Source of the DNA: Burkholderia lata
GTDB taxonomy: Bacteria; Pseudomonadota; Gammaproteobacteria; Burkholderiales; Burkholderiaceae
NCBI RefSeq assembly: GCF_902499335.1
Contig: NZ_CABVQK010000007.1
Location: 248,001-312,000, forward strand
Length of the DNA: 64,000 bases
Reading direction: 5' to 3'
Shown here piece after piece: positions 7,871-17,564 of this stretch. Both the position numbers and the translations under genes were made by a program. Within the stretch, counting starts at the first letter, position 1. Every line of letters begins with the position of its first letter. The notes under the pieces are model-generated. The model had not been told where the DNA came from, did not search any database, and was given only the letters and a program-made list of their open reading frames with translations.

Positions 7871-9088
7871 TCACGTCCGCCTGATGCGGCGCGGGCGAGG
7901 GCGGCGGGTTTCGGCCCACGCGAACACGCGCTGCAGCATCGGATGCACATCCCCGTGCCAGCGCGCCCCCGTAAACAGCCCGTAGTGATCGCAGTCGTCA
8001 ATGTCGATGCGGTAGCGCTCGTCGTCGGCGAGGCCGCTGCACAGGTCGAGCGCCGCATGCGTCTGGCCGGCACCCGTGACCTTGTCGCATGCGCCTTCGA
8101 CGGTCAGCAGCGCGATGCCGCGCAAAGCCGCCGGCTCGACACGCCGGCCGCCCACGTCCCACGTGCCGAGCGCGAGGCTCATGCGCTGGAACACGATGTC
8201 GACCGTATCGAGGAAATACTCGGCCGGCATGTCGAGCAGCGCCGTGTATTCGAGCAGCGCGCGCCGCGCACCGGCGAGCCCGGCCATGTCGAAGCGCGAC
8301 GCGGCCAGCGCGTACGCTTCGATCAGCGACAGGAAGCGCTGCGGGTACACGAGCGCGATCTCGCCCTGCTGCAGATAGGTCGGAAACACGTGGCGGCCGT
8401 GTCCGTCGAAGCCGGGTGGCACGACGTCGATCAGGTGGCGTCGGCACCAGCCGAGCGAATGGGCCGCGGCGGCGGTGCCGAGCGCACTCGGATTGCGGCG
8501 CGCGTCGAGCGGGCCACCGATCAGCGTGACGCTCGCGGGCGACGGGAGACCGCGCGCCGCCCGTAGCGCGAGCGCGCCGAGCACTGGCACGGTCGCCTGG
8601 CACACGGCGACCACATGCAGCGGCCGGTCGTCGTGCGCGAGCCCGTCGACGAAGCCGTCGAGCGTCGCGACATACTCGTCGAGCCCGAAGCGGCCGGACG
8701 CGAGCGGCACGTCGCGCGCATTGCGCCAGTCGGTCACGCAGACGTCGCCGTCCGCGAGCAGCGTCTCGACGGTTTCCCGCATCATCACGGCCGCATGCCC
8801 GGCGAGCGGCGCGCACAGCAGCACCGTGCGCCGCGCATCGGCGCGCGTGAAGCGCCGCAGGTCGCAGAACGGCGTGTGCGCGACGACGCGCTCGCCGACG
8901 GCCGGCCACCCGATGTCGAAGCGCGGGGGGCCGGCCGTCGGCCCGAGCAGCGGCTCGAACAGGTCGTCGTAGCATGACGACGCGGCGTGCGGCAGCGTGG
9001 CCGAGGGCCACGCGTCGAACGCGTGCCGCGTCGCCGCGCGCCAGGCGCGCATCCATTCCCGCTGCTGCTCGACGAGGGCATACCACAT
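7871..9088 (-). CDS. phaZ: Intracellular polyhydroxybutyrate depolymerase (PhaZ1 type)
   Basis: 405 aa from ATG at 9088 (MWYALVEQQREWMRAW), with AAGG 6 nt upstream; an upstream in-frame ATG would add 15 residues. An alpha/beta hydrolase that mobilises PHB granules in the cytoplasm. The nucleophile elbow reads VVAVCQATVPVL, with cysteine (about residue 163) where extracellular depolymerases have serine, as in Ralstonia PhaZa1. The C-terminal DDCDHYGLFTGARW carries the likely catalytic histidine, and GACDKVTGAGQT the likely aspartate. It converges on the phosphoribosyltransferase gene, with only 7 bp between the stops. Confidence 0.85.
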   Translation of the reverse strand: MWYALVEQQREWMRAWRAATRHAFDAWPSATLPHAASSCYDDLFEPLLGPTAGPPRFDIGWPAVGERVVAHTPFCDLRRFTRADARRTVLLCAPLAGHAAVMMRETVETLLADGDVCVTDWRNARDVPLASGRFGLDEYVATLDGFVDGLAHDDRPLHVVAVCQATVPVLGALALRAARGLPSPASVTLIGGPLDARRNPSALGTAAAAHSLGWCRRHLIDVVPPGFDGHGRHVFPTYLQQGEIALVYPQRFLSLIEAYALAASRFDMAGLAGARRALLEYTALLDMPAEYFLDTVDIVFQRMSLALGTWDVGGRRVEPAALRGIALLTVEGACDKVTGAGQTHAALDLCSGLADDERYRIDIDDCDHYGLFTGARWHGDVHPMLQRVFAWAETRRPRPRRIRRT

Positions 9089-9341
9089 GGCGAACCTTGG
9101 GGCGGAAGGGGCGTGAACTTGCATTATGGTCACTGTGGCCGGACAACGTGAGTCCCGCGCGCGTCCGGCTGACGCGCATCAAGCGCAGGGGCGCAAGGGC
9201 AGGCCGAGCACGTTCCACCCGTTCGGCAAGCTCGTTCGTGGAGCCGGCGCCAGCCCGTTGCCGGCGCGAACGGGTCCTAGGCGATGCCGCGCGACGCTGC
9301 TACAGTCGTCGATCCCATTCCCCTCAAGCGGAGCGTTTGCG

Positions 9342-9971
9342 ATGAAGCTGATCGGCATGCTGGATTCCCCGTTCGTGCGTCGGGTCGCCATTTCGGCGAA
9401 GCTGCTCGACCTCCCGTTCGAACACGAGTCGATCTCGGTGTTCCGTCATTTCGAGCAGTTCAGGGCGATCAACCCGGTCGTCAAGGCGCCGACGCTCGTG
9501 ACCGGCGACGGCGCGACGCTGCTCGATTCGTCGCTGATCGTCGACTATCTCGATCACCTGGCCGCGCCCGAGCGGCGCCTGCTGCCGGATGCTGCCGATC
9601 AACGGCTGCGCGTGCTCGTGCCGGTCGGCTTCGCGTTGGCGGCCGCCGAGAAGACTGTGCAGGTCGTCTACGAGCAGGCGCTGCGTCCGACCGACAAGCA
9701 GCACGCGCCGTGGATCGAGCGCGTGCTGAGCCAGATCGAGGGCGCATACGGCGCACTGGAGCCGCTCGTCGCGGCGGCGAACGGCTGGTTCGGCGGCGCG
9801 CGCCTGCTGCAGTCCGACGTGACGGTCGCGGTTGCATGGCGTTTCACGCAGTTCATGGCGGCCGACTACCCGGTGCTCGCGCGGATCGATCCGGTCCGTT
9901 ATCCGGCGCTGGCCGCGCATTCGGCGCGGGCGGAAGCGCTGCCGGCGTTCGTCGAAACGCCGCTCGTCTAG
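9342..9971 (+). CDS. Glutathione S-transferase family protein
   Basis: 209 aa with a GST fold. The N-terminal thioredoxin-like domain begins MKLIGMLDSPFVRRVAISAK, contains NPVVKAPTLVTGDG (the cis-proline region that positions glutathione) and LLDSSLIVDYLDHL (glutathione gamma-glutamyl contact Asp/Ser), and is followed by an all-helical C-terminal domain (VERVLSQIEGAYGALEPLV-like helix and ARLLQSDVTVAVAW). ATG 9342 has GGAG upstream. The substrate cannot be predicted. It is a single gene divergent from phaZ, with a 253-bp intergenic region. Confidence 0.85.
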   Translation: MKLIGMLDSPFVRRVAISAKLLDLPFEHESISVFRHFEQFRAINPVVKAPTLVTGDGATLLDSSLIVDYLDHLAAPERRLLPDAADQRLRVLVPVGFALAAAEKTVQVVYEQALRPTDKQHAPWIERVLSQIEGAYGALEPLVAAANGWFGGARLLQSDVTVAVAWRFTQFMAADYPVLARIDPVRYPALAAHSARAEALPAFVETPLV

Positions 9972-10144
9972 GTGTCGCGGCGGCGCGCGACGCGGCCCCG
10001 TGCCGTTTCCCGCCGCCCGCTCGGCCTTGCCAGGCAAGCCTTTGCTGATTGTTCGCGACGGCTGACAAGTGACTTCGCATTCGTGCTGTTTATCCGGAAG
10101 CGGCCGGTCCCTAGAATCCACTCCATCGAATTACGCGTTGCCTG

Positions 10145-10351
10145 ATGGAGCCGATGATGAAAGCCCTGATCGAATCGAGCCTGTACCACCCGTCCCTCGT
10201 GTTGCCGCTTGCCGCGCTGACGCAGTTGATGGTCGAGCGCGATTTCAATCTCGGTCAGGTCGGGCTGATCGTCGCGGCGCGCGGGGCGCAGGCAGCCGTG
10301 TCGCGCTCGCGTGCATTGATTTTCTGCCGCCACTGCGAAGCGCAGGCATGA
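10145..10351 (+). CDS. Small hypothetical protein, 68 aa
   Basis: The reading frame MEPMMKALIESSLYHPSLVL continues to a Cys-containing tail (LIFCRHCEAQA). ATG codons at 10145, 10154 and 10157 are all possible starts. I do not recognise the family. Support is modest: a -10-like TAGAAT lies at 10112-10117, about 30 bp upstream, and a strong terminator follows. The middle (LAALTQLMVERDFNLGQVGLIVAARGAQAA) could be helical. It could equally be a chance frame in GC-rich DNA. Confidence 0.4.
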   Translation: MEPMMKALIESSLYHPSLVLPLAALTQLMVERDFNLGQVGLIVAARGAQAAVSRSRALIFCRHCEAQA

Positions 10352-10373
10352 GGGCGCGCGCATCGCATGCATG

Positions 10374-10453
10374 AAAAAAAGCCCGGCCGGCGCAAGCCGG
10401 TCGGGCGGATCGGGTTCGATCGGGCCCCGGCTTCGGCCGGGGCTTTTTCATGG
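10374..10453. terminator. Double hairpin terminator region between the 68-aa frame and the ProP-type gene
   Basis: Two GC-rich inverted repeats stand back to back. The first (10380-10404) is preceded by a run of A and so ends minus-strand transcripts. The second, GCCCCGGC-TTC-GGCCGGGGC, is followed by TTTTT and ends plus-strand transcripts. They lie between two convergent reading frames, so bidirectional termination makes sense. Confidence 0.8.
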
Positions 10454-10460
10454 GCGACGC

Positions 10461-11948
10461 TCAGGCGCGTGCCGGCGACACGACGCCGTACATCTCCGAT
10501 TCGTCGTCCTCGCGCATCTGGCGCACGAGCTGATGGGCTTCGCGGCGCGTCGCGACGGCCGGCGGCGAGCCCTTGAGCGGCTGGCGCGCGGTTTCGGCGA
10601 GCGCGACGACCGACACGATGCCGATCACGGCGGCGCCCATCATGTAGTACGCGGGCATCATCAGGTTGTGCGTGACGTCGACGAGCCACGCGGTCACGAG
10701 CGGCGTCGTGCCGCCGAACAGCGATACCGACACGTTGAAGCCGATCGCGAGCGCGCCGTAGCGGATCTCGGTCGGGAACAGCGCCGGCAGTGCCGACGGC
10801 ATCACGCCGGTAAAGCACGACAGCAGCACGCCGAGGATCAGCAGGCCGCCGAACACCGACGCCGTGGTGCCCGCATGGATCAGCATCATCGACGGGATCG
10901 ACAGCGCGAGCAGGCCGACGCAGCCGGCGAGCATCACGGGCTTGCGGCCGATCCGGTCGGACAGGCGGCCGGCGGCGAGCGTCAGCGGCATCATCAGCAC
11001 CATCACGATCAGCACGAGCACGAGGCTGTGCGATTCGTCGAAGTGCAACGTCGACGACATGAAGCTCGGCAGGTACGACAGCACCATGTAGTCGGTCACG
11101 TTGAAGATCAGCACGAGGCCGACGCACAGCAGCAGGGCACGCCAGTTGCGCATCAGCGTTTCGCGGAAGCGTACCTTCGGCACGGCCTTGTCCTGCGCTT
11201 CGCGCTCTTCGGCCTGGCGCTTGAACGCGGGCGTTTCCTCGAGCTTCATCCGGATGTAGAGACCGATCAGGCCGAGCGGGCCGGCGATCAGGAACGGCAC
11301 GCGCCAGCCCCACGACAGCAGCGCTTCCTGCGACAGCGACGCGGTGAGCAGCGCGACGACGCCGGCGCCCATCACGTAACCGATCAGCGTGCCGAACTCG
11401 AGGAAGCTGCCCATGAAGCCGCGGCGCTTGTCGGTCGAGAATTCGGCGATGAAGGTGGCTGCGCCGCCGTATTCGCCGCCGGTCGAGAAGCCCTGCACGA
11501 GGCGGGCGACGAGCAGCAGCACGGGCGCCATGATGCCGATCGATGCGTAGCTGGGGATCAGGCCGATCGCGAAGGTGCCGACGGCCATCATGATCATCGT
11601 GGCGGCGAGCACGCGCTGGCGGCCGATGCGGTCGCCGAGCGGGCCGAACACCATGCCGCCGAGCGGGCGTACGAGGAACGCGGCCGCGAACGTGCCGAAG
11701 GTCGCGAGCAGCTGCGCGGACGGGCTGCTGGACGGGAAGAACACCTTGCCGAGCGTGACGGCGATGTAGCTGTAGACGCCGAAGTCGAACCATTCCATCG
11801 CATTGCCGATGGCCATGGCGCTGACGGCGCGCTTGAGGAGGCTCTGGTCGACGACGGTTATGTCGTCCGCGACGAGCGGGGCTTCGCCGGACGACGAAGC
11901 GGAGGAAGAAGCAGCGGTCGGGCTGACGTGTGTTGCGGTCAAGGTCAT
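10461..11948 (-). CDS. MFS metabolite:proton symporter, ProP-type
   Basis: 495 aa from ATG at 11948, with AAGGAG 3-4 nt upstream (close but clear); a longer frame exists upstream but lacks a site. The protein has about 12 membrane segments. Family motifs: AIGNAMEWFDFGVYSYIAVT in the first segment, GPLGDRIGRQRVLAATM (MFS motif A), RLVQGFSTGGEYGGAATFIAE in segment 4-5, and LSDRIGRKPVMLAG. These are typical of proline/betaine, citrate and alpha-ketoglutarate symporters, so the substrate is unresolved; ProP is the closest memory match. The N-terminal about 50 residues are Ser/Ala/Thr-rich and poorly conserved, and the C-terminal tail is charged. Confidence 0.82.
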   Translation of the reverse strand: MTLTATHVSPTAASSSASSSGEAPLVADDITVVDQSLLKRAVSAMAIGNAMEWFDFGVYSYIAVTLGKVFFPSSSPSAQLLATFGTFAAAFLVRPLGGMVFGPLGDRIGRQRVLAATMIMMAVGTFAIGLIPSYASIGIMAPVLLLVARLVQGFSTGGEYGGAATFIAEFSTDKRRGFMGSFLEFGTLIGYVMGAGVVALLTASLSQEALLSWGWRVPFLIAGPLGLIGLYIRMKLEETPAFKRQAEEREAQDKAVPKVRFRETLMRNWRALLLCVGLVLIFNVTDYMVLSYLPSFMSSTLHFDESHSLVLVLIVMVLMMPLTLAAGRLSDRIGRKPVMLAGCVGLLALSIPSMMLIHAGTTASVFGGLLILGVLLSCFTGVMPSALPALFPTEIRYGALAIGFNVSVSLFGGTTPLVTAWLVDVTHNLMMPAYYMMGAAVIGIVSVVALAETARQPLKGSPPAVATRREAHQLVRQMREDDESEMYGVVSPARA

Positions 11949-12819
<871 letters not shown>

Positions 12820-12846
12820 GCGCGGCCGCGGCGCGTGCCGCGTGCT

Positions 12847-13581
12847 TCAAGCCGTTTCGGCGGCGCCCTCGTCGGCGGACTTGCGCCACACGCAGGTGCC
12901 CTTGACCGACTTGTCGAGTTCGTCGAGCTGCGCCTGATGTGCGGCGAGTTCGTCGTCGCTCGCGGCCACCACGGCCAGGTCGAGCGCGGCGAGCGACACG
13001 CGCTGGCCGTTCGCTGAGCCGCCGTCGGCACCCGCGTCGTCGAGCATGTCGATCACGAGGCTGTCCTGGCCGCGTGTCATCGCGAGATACACCTCGGCGA
13101 GCAGCTCCGAGTCGAGCAGTGCGCCGTGCAGCGTACGGTGCGCGTTGCTGATGCCGAAGCGGTCGCACAGCGCGTCGAGCGAGTTGCGCTTGCCCGGGAA
13201 CATCTGCTTGGCCTGCACCAGCGTGTCGATCACGCCGCCGCAATGCTCGCTGAACGGCGGCAGGTCGAGCCGCGCGAATTCGGCGTCGAGGAAGCCAAGG
13301 TCGAACGGCGCGTTGTGGATGATCAGCTCGGCGTCCTTCACGAAGTCGCGAATCTGGTTGGCGACTTCCGCGAATTTCGGCTTGTCGCTGAGGAATTCGG
13401 TCGTGAGCCCGTGCACCGCCAGTGCGCCCGGATCGCTGTCGCGCTCGGGGTTCACGTAGAAGTGCAGGTTGTTGCCGGTGAGCCGCCGGTTCAGCAGCTC
13501 GACGCAGCCGATTTCGATGAGGCGGTCGCCCGTGCGGGCGTTCAGGCCGGTGGTTTCGGTATCGAGAATGATCTGGCGCAT
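12847..13581 (-). CDS. dnaQ: DNA polymerase III epsilon subunit (3'-5' proofreading exonuclease)
   Basis: 244 aa, DEDDh exonuclease family. Motif I is ILDTETTGLNARTGDRLIEI (Asp7, Glu9), motif II IIHNAPFDLGFLDAEF, and motif III NAHRTLHGALLDSELLAEVY with the His and Asp pair. It proofreads within the Pol III core with DnaE and theta. The C-terminus (ELDKSVKGTCVWRK) matches the clamp/alpha-binding tail in position. Third gene of the minus-strand group methyltransferase-rnhA-dnaQ, 37 bp after rnhA. Confidence 0.96.
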   Translation of the reverse strand: MRQIILDTETTGLNARTGDRLIEIGCVELLNRRLTGNNLHFYVNPERDSDPGALAVHGLTTEFLSDKPKFAEVANQIRDFVKDAELIIHNAPFDLGFLDAEFARLDLPPFSEHCGGVIDTLVQAKQMFPGKRNSLDALCDRFGISNAHRTLHGALLDSELLAEVYLAMTRGQDSLVIDMLDDAGADGGSANGQRVSLAALDLAVVAASDDELAAHQAQLDELDKSVKGTCVWRKSADEGAAETA

Positions 13582-13618
13582 GTCGGGAAAAACAAAAGAA
13601 ACAGGGGGCGGCTGGCGG

Positions 13619-14062
13619 TCAGGCCGTGAGCGATTCGACGCCGCGATTCGCGAGTGCGTCCGCGCGCTCGTTTTCGGGATGGCCCGCGTGGCCCTTGACC
13701 CAACGCCACTCGACCTCGTGCTGCGCGACGAGCGCGTCGAGCCGCTTCCACAGGTCGGCGTTCTTCACGGGCGTCTTTGCCGCGGTGATCCAGCCCTTCT
13801 TCTTCCAGCCGTGGATCCACTCGCTGATGCCTTTCTGCACGTATTGCGAGTCGGTATGCACGATCACCTGGCACGGCCGCTTCAGCGCTTCGAGCGCGGC
13901 GATCACGCCCATCAGCTCCATGCGGTTGTTGGTCGTGTTCGGCTCGCCGCCGAACAGCTCCTTCTCCTTGTCGCCGTAGCGCATCAGGGCGCCCCAGCCG
14001 CCGGGGCCGGGGTTGCCCTTGCAGGCGCCGTCGGTATAGATGTCGATGGTATCGGTAGTCAT
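13619..14062 (-). CDS. rnhA: Ribonuclease HI
   Basis: 147 aa, which hydrolyses RNA in RNA:DNA hybrids. The four acidic catalytic residues appear in order: [17 protein letters not shown] (Asp), [16 protein letters not shown] (Glu), [10 protein letters not shown] (Asp) and [11 protein letters not shown] (Asp). A Trp/Lys-rich basic handle ([20 protein letters not shown]) is also present. The start at 14062 overlaps the stop of the upstream methyltransferase gene as ATGA, implying coupling. The rnhA-dnaQ pairing is common in proteobacteria. Confidence 0.97.
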   Translation of the reverse strand: MTTDTIDIYTDGACKGNPGPGGWGALMRYGDKEKELFGGEPNTTNNRMELMGVIAALEALKRPCQVIVHTDSQYVQKGISEWIHGWKKKGWITAAKTPVKNADLWKRLDALVAQHEVEWRWVKGHAGHPENERADALANRGVESLTA

Positions 14063-14871
14063 GAATGTTCTTGATGAGTGGTCGGGGAGGCCGCCGGCGT
14101 CAGGCCCGGTGCGAGCACGGGCTTCTTCATGCGGATCTGGCCGACGAGGCGCATGCCGCGCACGCGCTTGACGGCCGTCACCATGTAGACGGCGCCGAAG
14201 ATCGGCCACCAGCGGTCGCCGGCGGCTTCCATGAAGCCGTAGCGGGACAGCCACTTGTCGGTGACGAGCGGTGGCCGGTAGCAGCCGAAACGGCCGCGTT
14301 CGAGATCGAAGCCGAGCAGCTTGATCCAGTCCTTGAGCCGGATGAACGCGATCTGGTCGCGCGTGGCCGGCACGAACGGACGGTTCGCCATGCGCCCGAA
14401 CGATTGCCGCATGCCCCACAGGCTGAGCGAATTGAAGCCGGTGATCACGAGCTGGCCTTCCGGCATCAGCACGCGCTCGGCCTCGCGCAGCAGGCGGTGC
14501 GGGTCGGACGTGAATTCCAGCGTGTGCGGCATCACGATCAGGTCGACGCTCTGCGACTCGAACGGCAGGTCGAGCAGGTCGCACCAGGTCGTGCTGCGGC
14601 CGTCGGGCGCGTGCTCGGGCGCATGCGCCTCGCGCGCCCACGGATACTGGTAGGGCGCGCTCGCGCCGCTCGCCGGATCGAGCACGAGGCCGCGATACGG
14701 CATGCGGTTCTCGCGCAGCGCGTCGAGCTGCGGCAGGCCGAGCTGCAGCGCGTGGAACCCGAAGACGTCGGACACGATCCGGTCGAGCTGCGCCTGCTCC
14801 CAGTCCAGCACGTAGCGGCCGGGTGGTGAGTCGGTCCAGGCGGGCCAGTCTATAATTTGACGGTCAGACAT
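14059..14871 (-). CDS. SAM-dependent methyltransferase (YafS-like)
   Basis: 270 aa. The class I methyltransferase core is visible as [21 protein letters not shown] and [31 protein letters not shown]. The N-terminus begins [20 protein letters not shown]. Members of this group sit next to gloB and rnhA in many proteobacteria (yafS in E. coli), as here; the substrate is unknown. It is the first gene of the minus-strand operon, 18 bp from the divergent gloB start, so the promoters of the two genes must lie inside each other's 5' ends. Confidence 0.85.
   Translation of the reverse strand: MSDRQIIDWPAWTDSPPGRYVLDWEQAQLDRIVSDVFGFHALQLGLPQLDALRENRMPYRGLVLDPASGASAPYQYPWAREAHAPEHAPDGRSTTWCDLLDLPFESQSVDLIVMPHTLEFTSDPHRLLREAERVLMPEGQLVITGFNSLSLWGMRQSFGRMANRPFVPATRDQIAFIRLKDWIKLLGFDLERGRFGCYRPPLVTDKWLSRYGFMEAAGDRWWPIFGAVYMVTAVKRVRGMRLVGQIRMKKPVLAPGLTPAASPTTHQEHS
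14851..14856 (+). promoter_or_regulatory. Candidate -10 element of the gloB promoter
   Basis: A perfect TATAAT stands 34 bp upstream of the gloB ATG, inside the 5' end of the divergent methyltransferase gene. No good -35 box is visible at the usual distance. With only 18 bp between the two start codons, this element would give gloB a short leader. Confidence 0.5.
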
Positions 14872-14889
14872 AACGATGATTGCGCGCCC

Positions 14890-15696
14890 ATGAACGAGCT
14901 GGAATACGTGCCGGTTCCGGCATTCGATGACAACTATATCTGGCTCGTCTCGGACGGCCGCGATGCAATCGCCGTCGATCCGGGTGAAGCCGCGCCGGTG
15001 CGCCGGGTTCTAGCCGAACGAGGCTGGCGGTTGACCGCTATTTTACTCACGCACCACCACGCCGACCACGTCGGCGGTGTCGCGGCACTGCGCGATAGCC
15101 AACCGGACGATGTTCCGCTCACCGTTTACGGCCCCGCGGCCGAGGCGATCGGCGTGGTCACGCGGCCGCTTTCGGGCGGTGCGAGCGTGACGCTCGACGC
15201 GCCGGCCGTCACGTTCGACGTGCTCGACGTGCCGGGCCATACGCGCGGCCACATCGCCTATTTCCAGGCGGCCGGGCAGGGCAACGCGGCGCCGCACGTG
15301 TTCTGCGGCGACACGTTATTCTCGTGCGGCTGCGGCCGTCTGTTCGAAGGCACGCCCGCGCAGATGCTCGCGTCGCTCGACGCGCTCGCGGCGCTGCCGG
15401 GCGACACGCACGTGCATTGTGCACACGAATACACGCTGTCCAACATCCGCTTCGCGCTCGCGTGCGAGCCCGGCAATGCGGCACTCGCCGCGTGGCGCGA
15501 CGACGCGCAGGCGCTGCGCGCGCGCGGCGTGCCGACGTTGCCCACTACGATCGCGCATGAGCGTGCCGTTAACCCGTTCATGCGAGCGGACAGCGATGCG
15601 ATCCGCGCGACGCTCGAGGCCGAACTGCACGAAACAGTGCCGGATCGTCTGACGGCGTTCACGCTGATGCGCGAGTGGAAAAACCGGTTCCGATGA
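14890..15696 (+). CDS. gloB: Hydroxyacylglutathione hydrolase (glyoxalase II)
   Basis: 268 aa. It hydrolyses S-D-lactoylglutathione to D-lactate and glutathione, the second step of methylglyoxal detoxification. The metallo-beta-lactamase dinuclear metal motif is ILLTHHHADHVGG. Further ligands are VLDVPGHTRGHIAYF, FCGDTLFSCGCGRLFEGT and VHCAHEYTLSNIRFA, and the C-terminal RLTAFTLMREWKNRFR holds glutathione-binding lysine/arginine residues. ATG 14890 (MNELEYVPVPAFDDNY) matches the family start; an upstream in-frame ATG would add 11 residues. Confidence 0.95.
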   Translation: MNELEYVPVPAFDDNYIWLVSDGRDAIAVDPGEAAPVRRVLAERGWRLTAILLTHHHADHVGGVAALRDSQPDDVPLTVYGPAAEAIGVVTRPLSGGASVTLDAPAVTFDVLDVPGHTRGHIAYFQAAGQGNAAPHVFCGDTLFSCGCGRLFEGTPAQMLASLDALAALPGDTHVHCAHEYTLSNIRFALACEPGNAALAAWRDDAQALRARGVPTLPTTIAHERAVNPFMRADSDAIRATLEAELHETVPDRLTAFTLMREWKNRFR

Positions 15697-15781
15697 TGAT
15701 TTCCGGAGGACTCCAAACCTCAAGCGGTGTCTGTAAAAATTGCTCCAAATGTAGGATTTCGCTGAGTTTTCGGTGTTTTTA

Positions 15782-15810
15782 TTGACGTGAAGCACGCACT
15801 TCCGTAGTAT
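15782..15810 (+). promoter_or_regulatory. Sigma70-type promoter of mltD
   Basis: TTGACG (15782-15787) and TAGTAT (15805-15810) are separated by 17 bp, a near-consensus arrangement. It lies 38 bp upstream of the lipoprotein start codon, in a lower-GC intergenic stretch that follows gloB. Confidence 0.7.
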
Positions 15811-15847
15811 CGCCTGCAATTTCCAGCCGTCGGAAGCAGAGATTTTC

Positions 15848-17407
15848 ATGCGACTTATATTGAGTGCGATGGTGGTTCTGCTGCTCGCCGCTTGTGCGAG
15901 CCAGGCCCCTGTCGCCAACAACGCCGCCGATTCGCAGGCGACGTCCAACTACCTCCGTAAATCAGCCACCGCCAAAGAGACTGTCGATGTCGACAAGCAA
16001 TCCGTCGGCGACCTGACCAGTGCAGACTCCGATCTCTGGGGTCGCATCCGCCGCGGTTTCCAGATGCCCGACCTGCAGACCGACCTCGTCGACATGCAGA
16101 CCACGTGGTACACGCAGCGCCCGGATTACGTGCAGCGCATGACCGAGCGCTCGCAGAAGTACCTGTACCACATCGTCGAGGAGCTCGAGGCGCGTCACAT
16201 GCCGACCGAGCTCGCGCTGCTGCCGTTCATCGAGTCCGCGTACAACCCGCAGGCGCTGTCGGTCGCGAAGGCGGCCGGCATGTGGCAGTTCATGCCCGGC
16301 ACGGGCCGCACGTACAACCTGAAGCGCAACATGTGGCAGGACGAGCGTCGCGACGTGCTCGCGTCGACGAGCGCCGCGCTCGACTACCTGTCGCGCCTGC
16401 ATGACATGTTCGGCGACTGGTATCTCGCGCTGGCCGCGTACAACTGGGGCGAGGGCAACGTACAGCGCGCGATCGCGCGCAACCAGGCGGCCGGCCTGCC
16501 GACCGACTACCTGAGCCTGCGGATGCCGAACGAGACGCGCAACTACGTGCCGAAGCTGCAGGCGGTGAAGAACATCATCGCGAATCCGCAGCAGTACGGC
16601 CTCGCGCTGCCGGACATCCCGAACCACCCGTATTTCGTGACGGTCACGACGTCGCGCGACATCGACGTGGCGGTGGCCGCGAAGCTCGCGAACCTGTCGC
16701 TCGACGAATTCCGCTCGCTGAACCCGTCGTTCGCGAAGCCGGTGATCCTCGGCGCGACGGAGCCGCAGATCCTGCTGCCGTTCGACAACGCGTCGGCGTT
16801 CGAGAAGAACCTGAAGGCATACAACGGCCAGCTCTCGTCGTGGACCACTTATACGGTCAGCGAGCGTGCGCGGCCGGCCGCGATCGCCGAGAAGATCGGC
16901 GTGGACGCCGATACGCTGATGTCGATCAACAAGATTCCGGCCGGCATGCGCCTGAAGCCGGGCTCGACGATCGTCGTGCCGCGCGGCGATGACGACGACG
17001 AGGACATCAGCGCCGACGTCGCCGAAAACGGCGCGCTCGCGATGGAACCCGATGTCCCCGACACGCGCAAGATGCTAATCCGTGTGCGCCGCAAGCAGTC
17101 GATGGCGGCGATCGCCGGCCGTTACGGCGTGTCGGTCGGCCAGCTCAAGGCGTGGAACCGCACGCACCGCGATCTCGCGATGCCGGGCCAGGCGCTCGTG
17201 CTGCACGTGCCGGTCGGCCGTTCGGTGCCGGCGGAGCCCGGTCCGGAGCGGATCGCGACGTCGGCCGGTGGTGCGCACATCGAGCGCGCGAGCCTGGCGG
17301 TGGGCGGTAAGTCGCACGGCGCCAAGCGCGGCGCGGCGAAGCCGGCAGCCAAATCGACGAAGGCGGCACCGGCCAAGGCCGCTGCGCACAAGGGCAAGAA
17401 GAAGTAA
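15848..17407 (+). CDS. mltD: Membrane-bound lytic murein transglycosylase D, lipoprotein with two LysM domains
   Basis: 519 aa. A lipoprotein signal ends in LLLAAC (lipidated Cys16). The lysozyme-like SLT domain follows: LLPFIESAYNPQALS with catalytic Glu129, GMWQFMPGTGRTYNLK, and WYLALAAYNWGEGNVQRAI. Two LysM modules follow (TTYTVSERARPAAIAEKIGV and LIRVRRKQSMAAIAGRYGVS). The tail is low-complexity, rich in Ala and Lys (about the last 40 residues). It cleaves peptidoglycan glycan strands to anhydro-muropeptides at the outer membrane. It has its own promoter and a terminator, so it is probably monocistronic. Confidence 0.93.
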   Translation: MRLILSAMVVLLLAACASQAPVANNAADSQATSNYLRKSATAKETVDVDKQSVGDLTSADSDLWGRIRRGFQMPDLQTDLVDMQTTWYTQRPDYVQRMTERSQKYLYHIVEELEARHMPTELALLPFIESAYNPQALSVAKAAGMWQFMPGTGRTYNLKRNMWQDERRDVLASTSAALDYLSRLHDMFGDWYLALAAYNWGEGNVQRAIARNQAAGLPTDYLSLRMPNETRNYVPKLQAVKNIIANPQQYGLALPDIPNHPYFVTVTTSRDIDVAVAAKLANLSLDEFRSLNPSFAKPVILGATEPQILLPFDNASAFEKNLKAYNGQLSSWTTYTVSERARPAAIAEKIGVDADTLMSINKIPAGMRLKPGSTIVVPRGDDDDEDISADVAENGALAMEPDVPDTRKMLIRVRRKQSMAAIAGRYGVSVGQLKAWNRTHRDLAMPGQALVLHVPVGRSVPAEPGPERIATSAGGAHIERASLAVGGKSHGAKRGAAKPAAKSTKAAPAKAAAHKGKKK

Positions 17408-17477
17408 CGCAGTCGCGAACGCATCGTGCGGCCGGCCCGGTTCGCGCGATTGCGCTATCATCCGACGAAATGCGACG

Positions 17478-17510
17478 AAACGCCGTCACCCAGGTGACGG
17501 CGTTTTTGTT
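17478..17510 (+). terminator. Rho-independent terminator after mltD
   Basis: AAACGCCGTCACC and GGTGACGGCGTTT arms nearly abut (2-bp centre) and are followed by TTTTTGTTTG. It lies 70 bp after the mltD stop and before the next plus-strand gene. Confidence 0.85.
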
Positions 17511-17564
17511 TGTGCGCGGCGCGGGGGCGCTGCTTCGAATGTCTTCATATAACTAGGGGAAGCG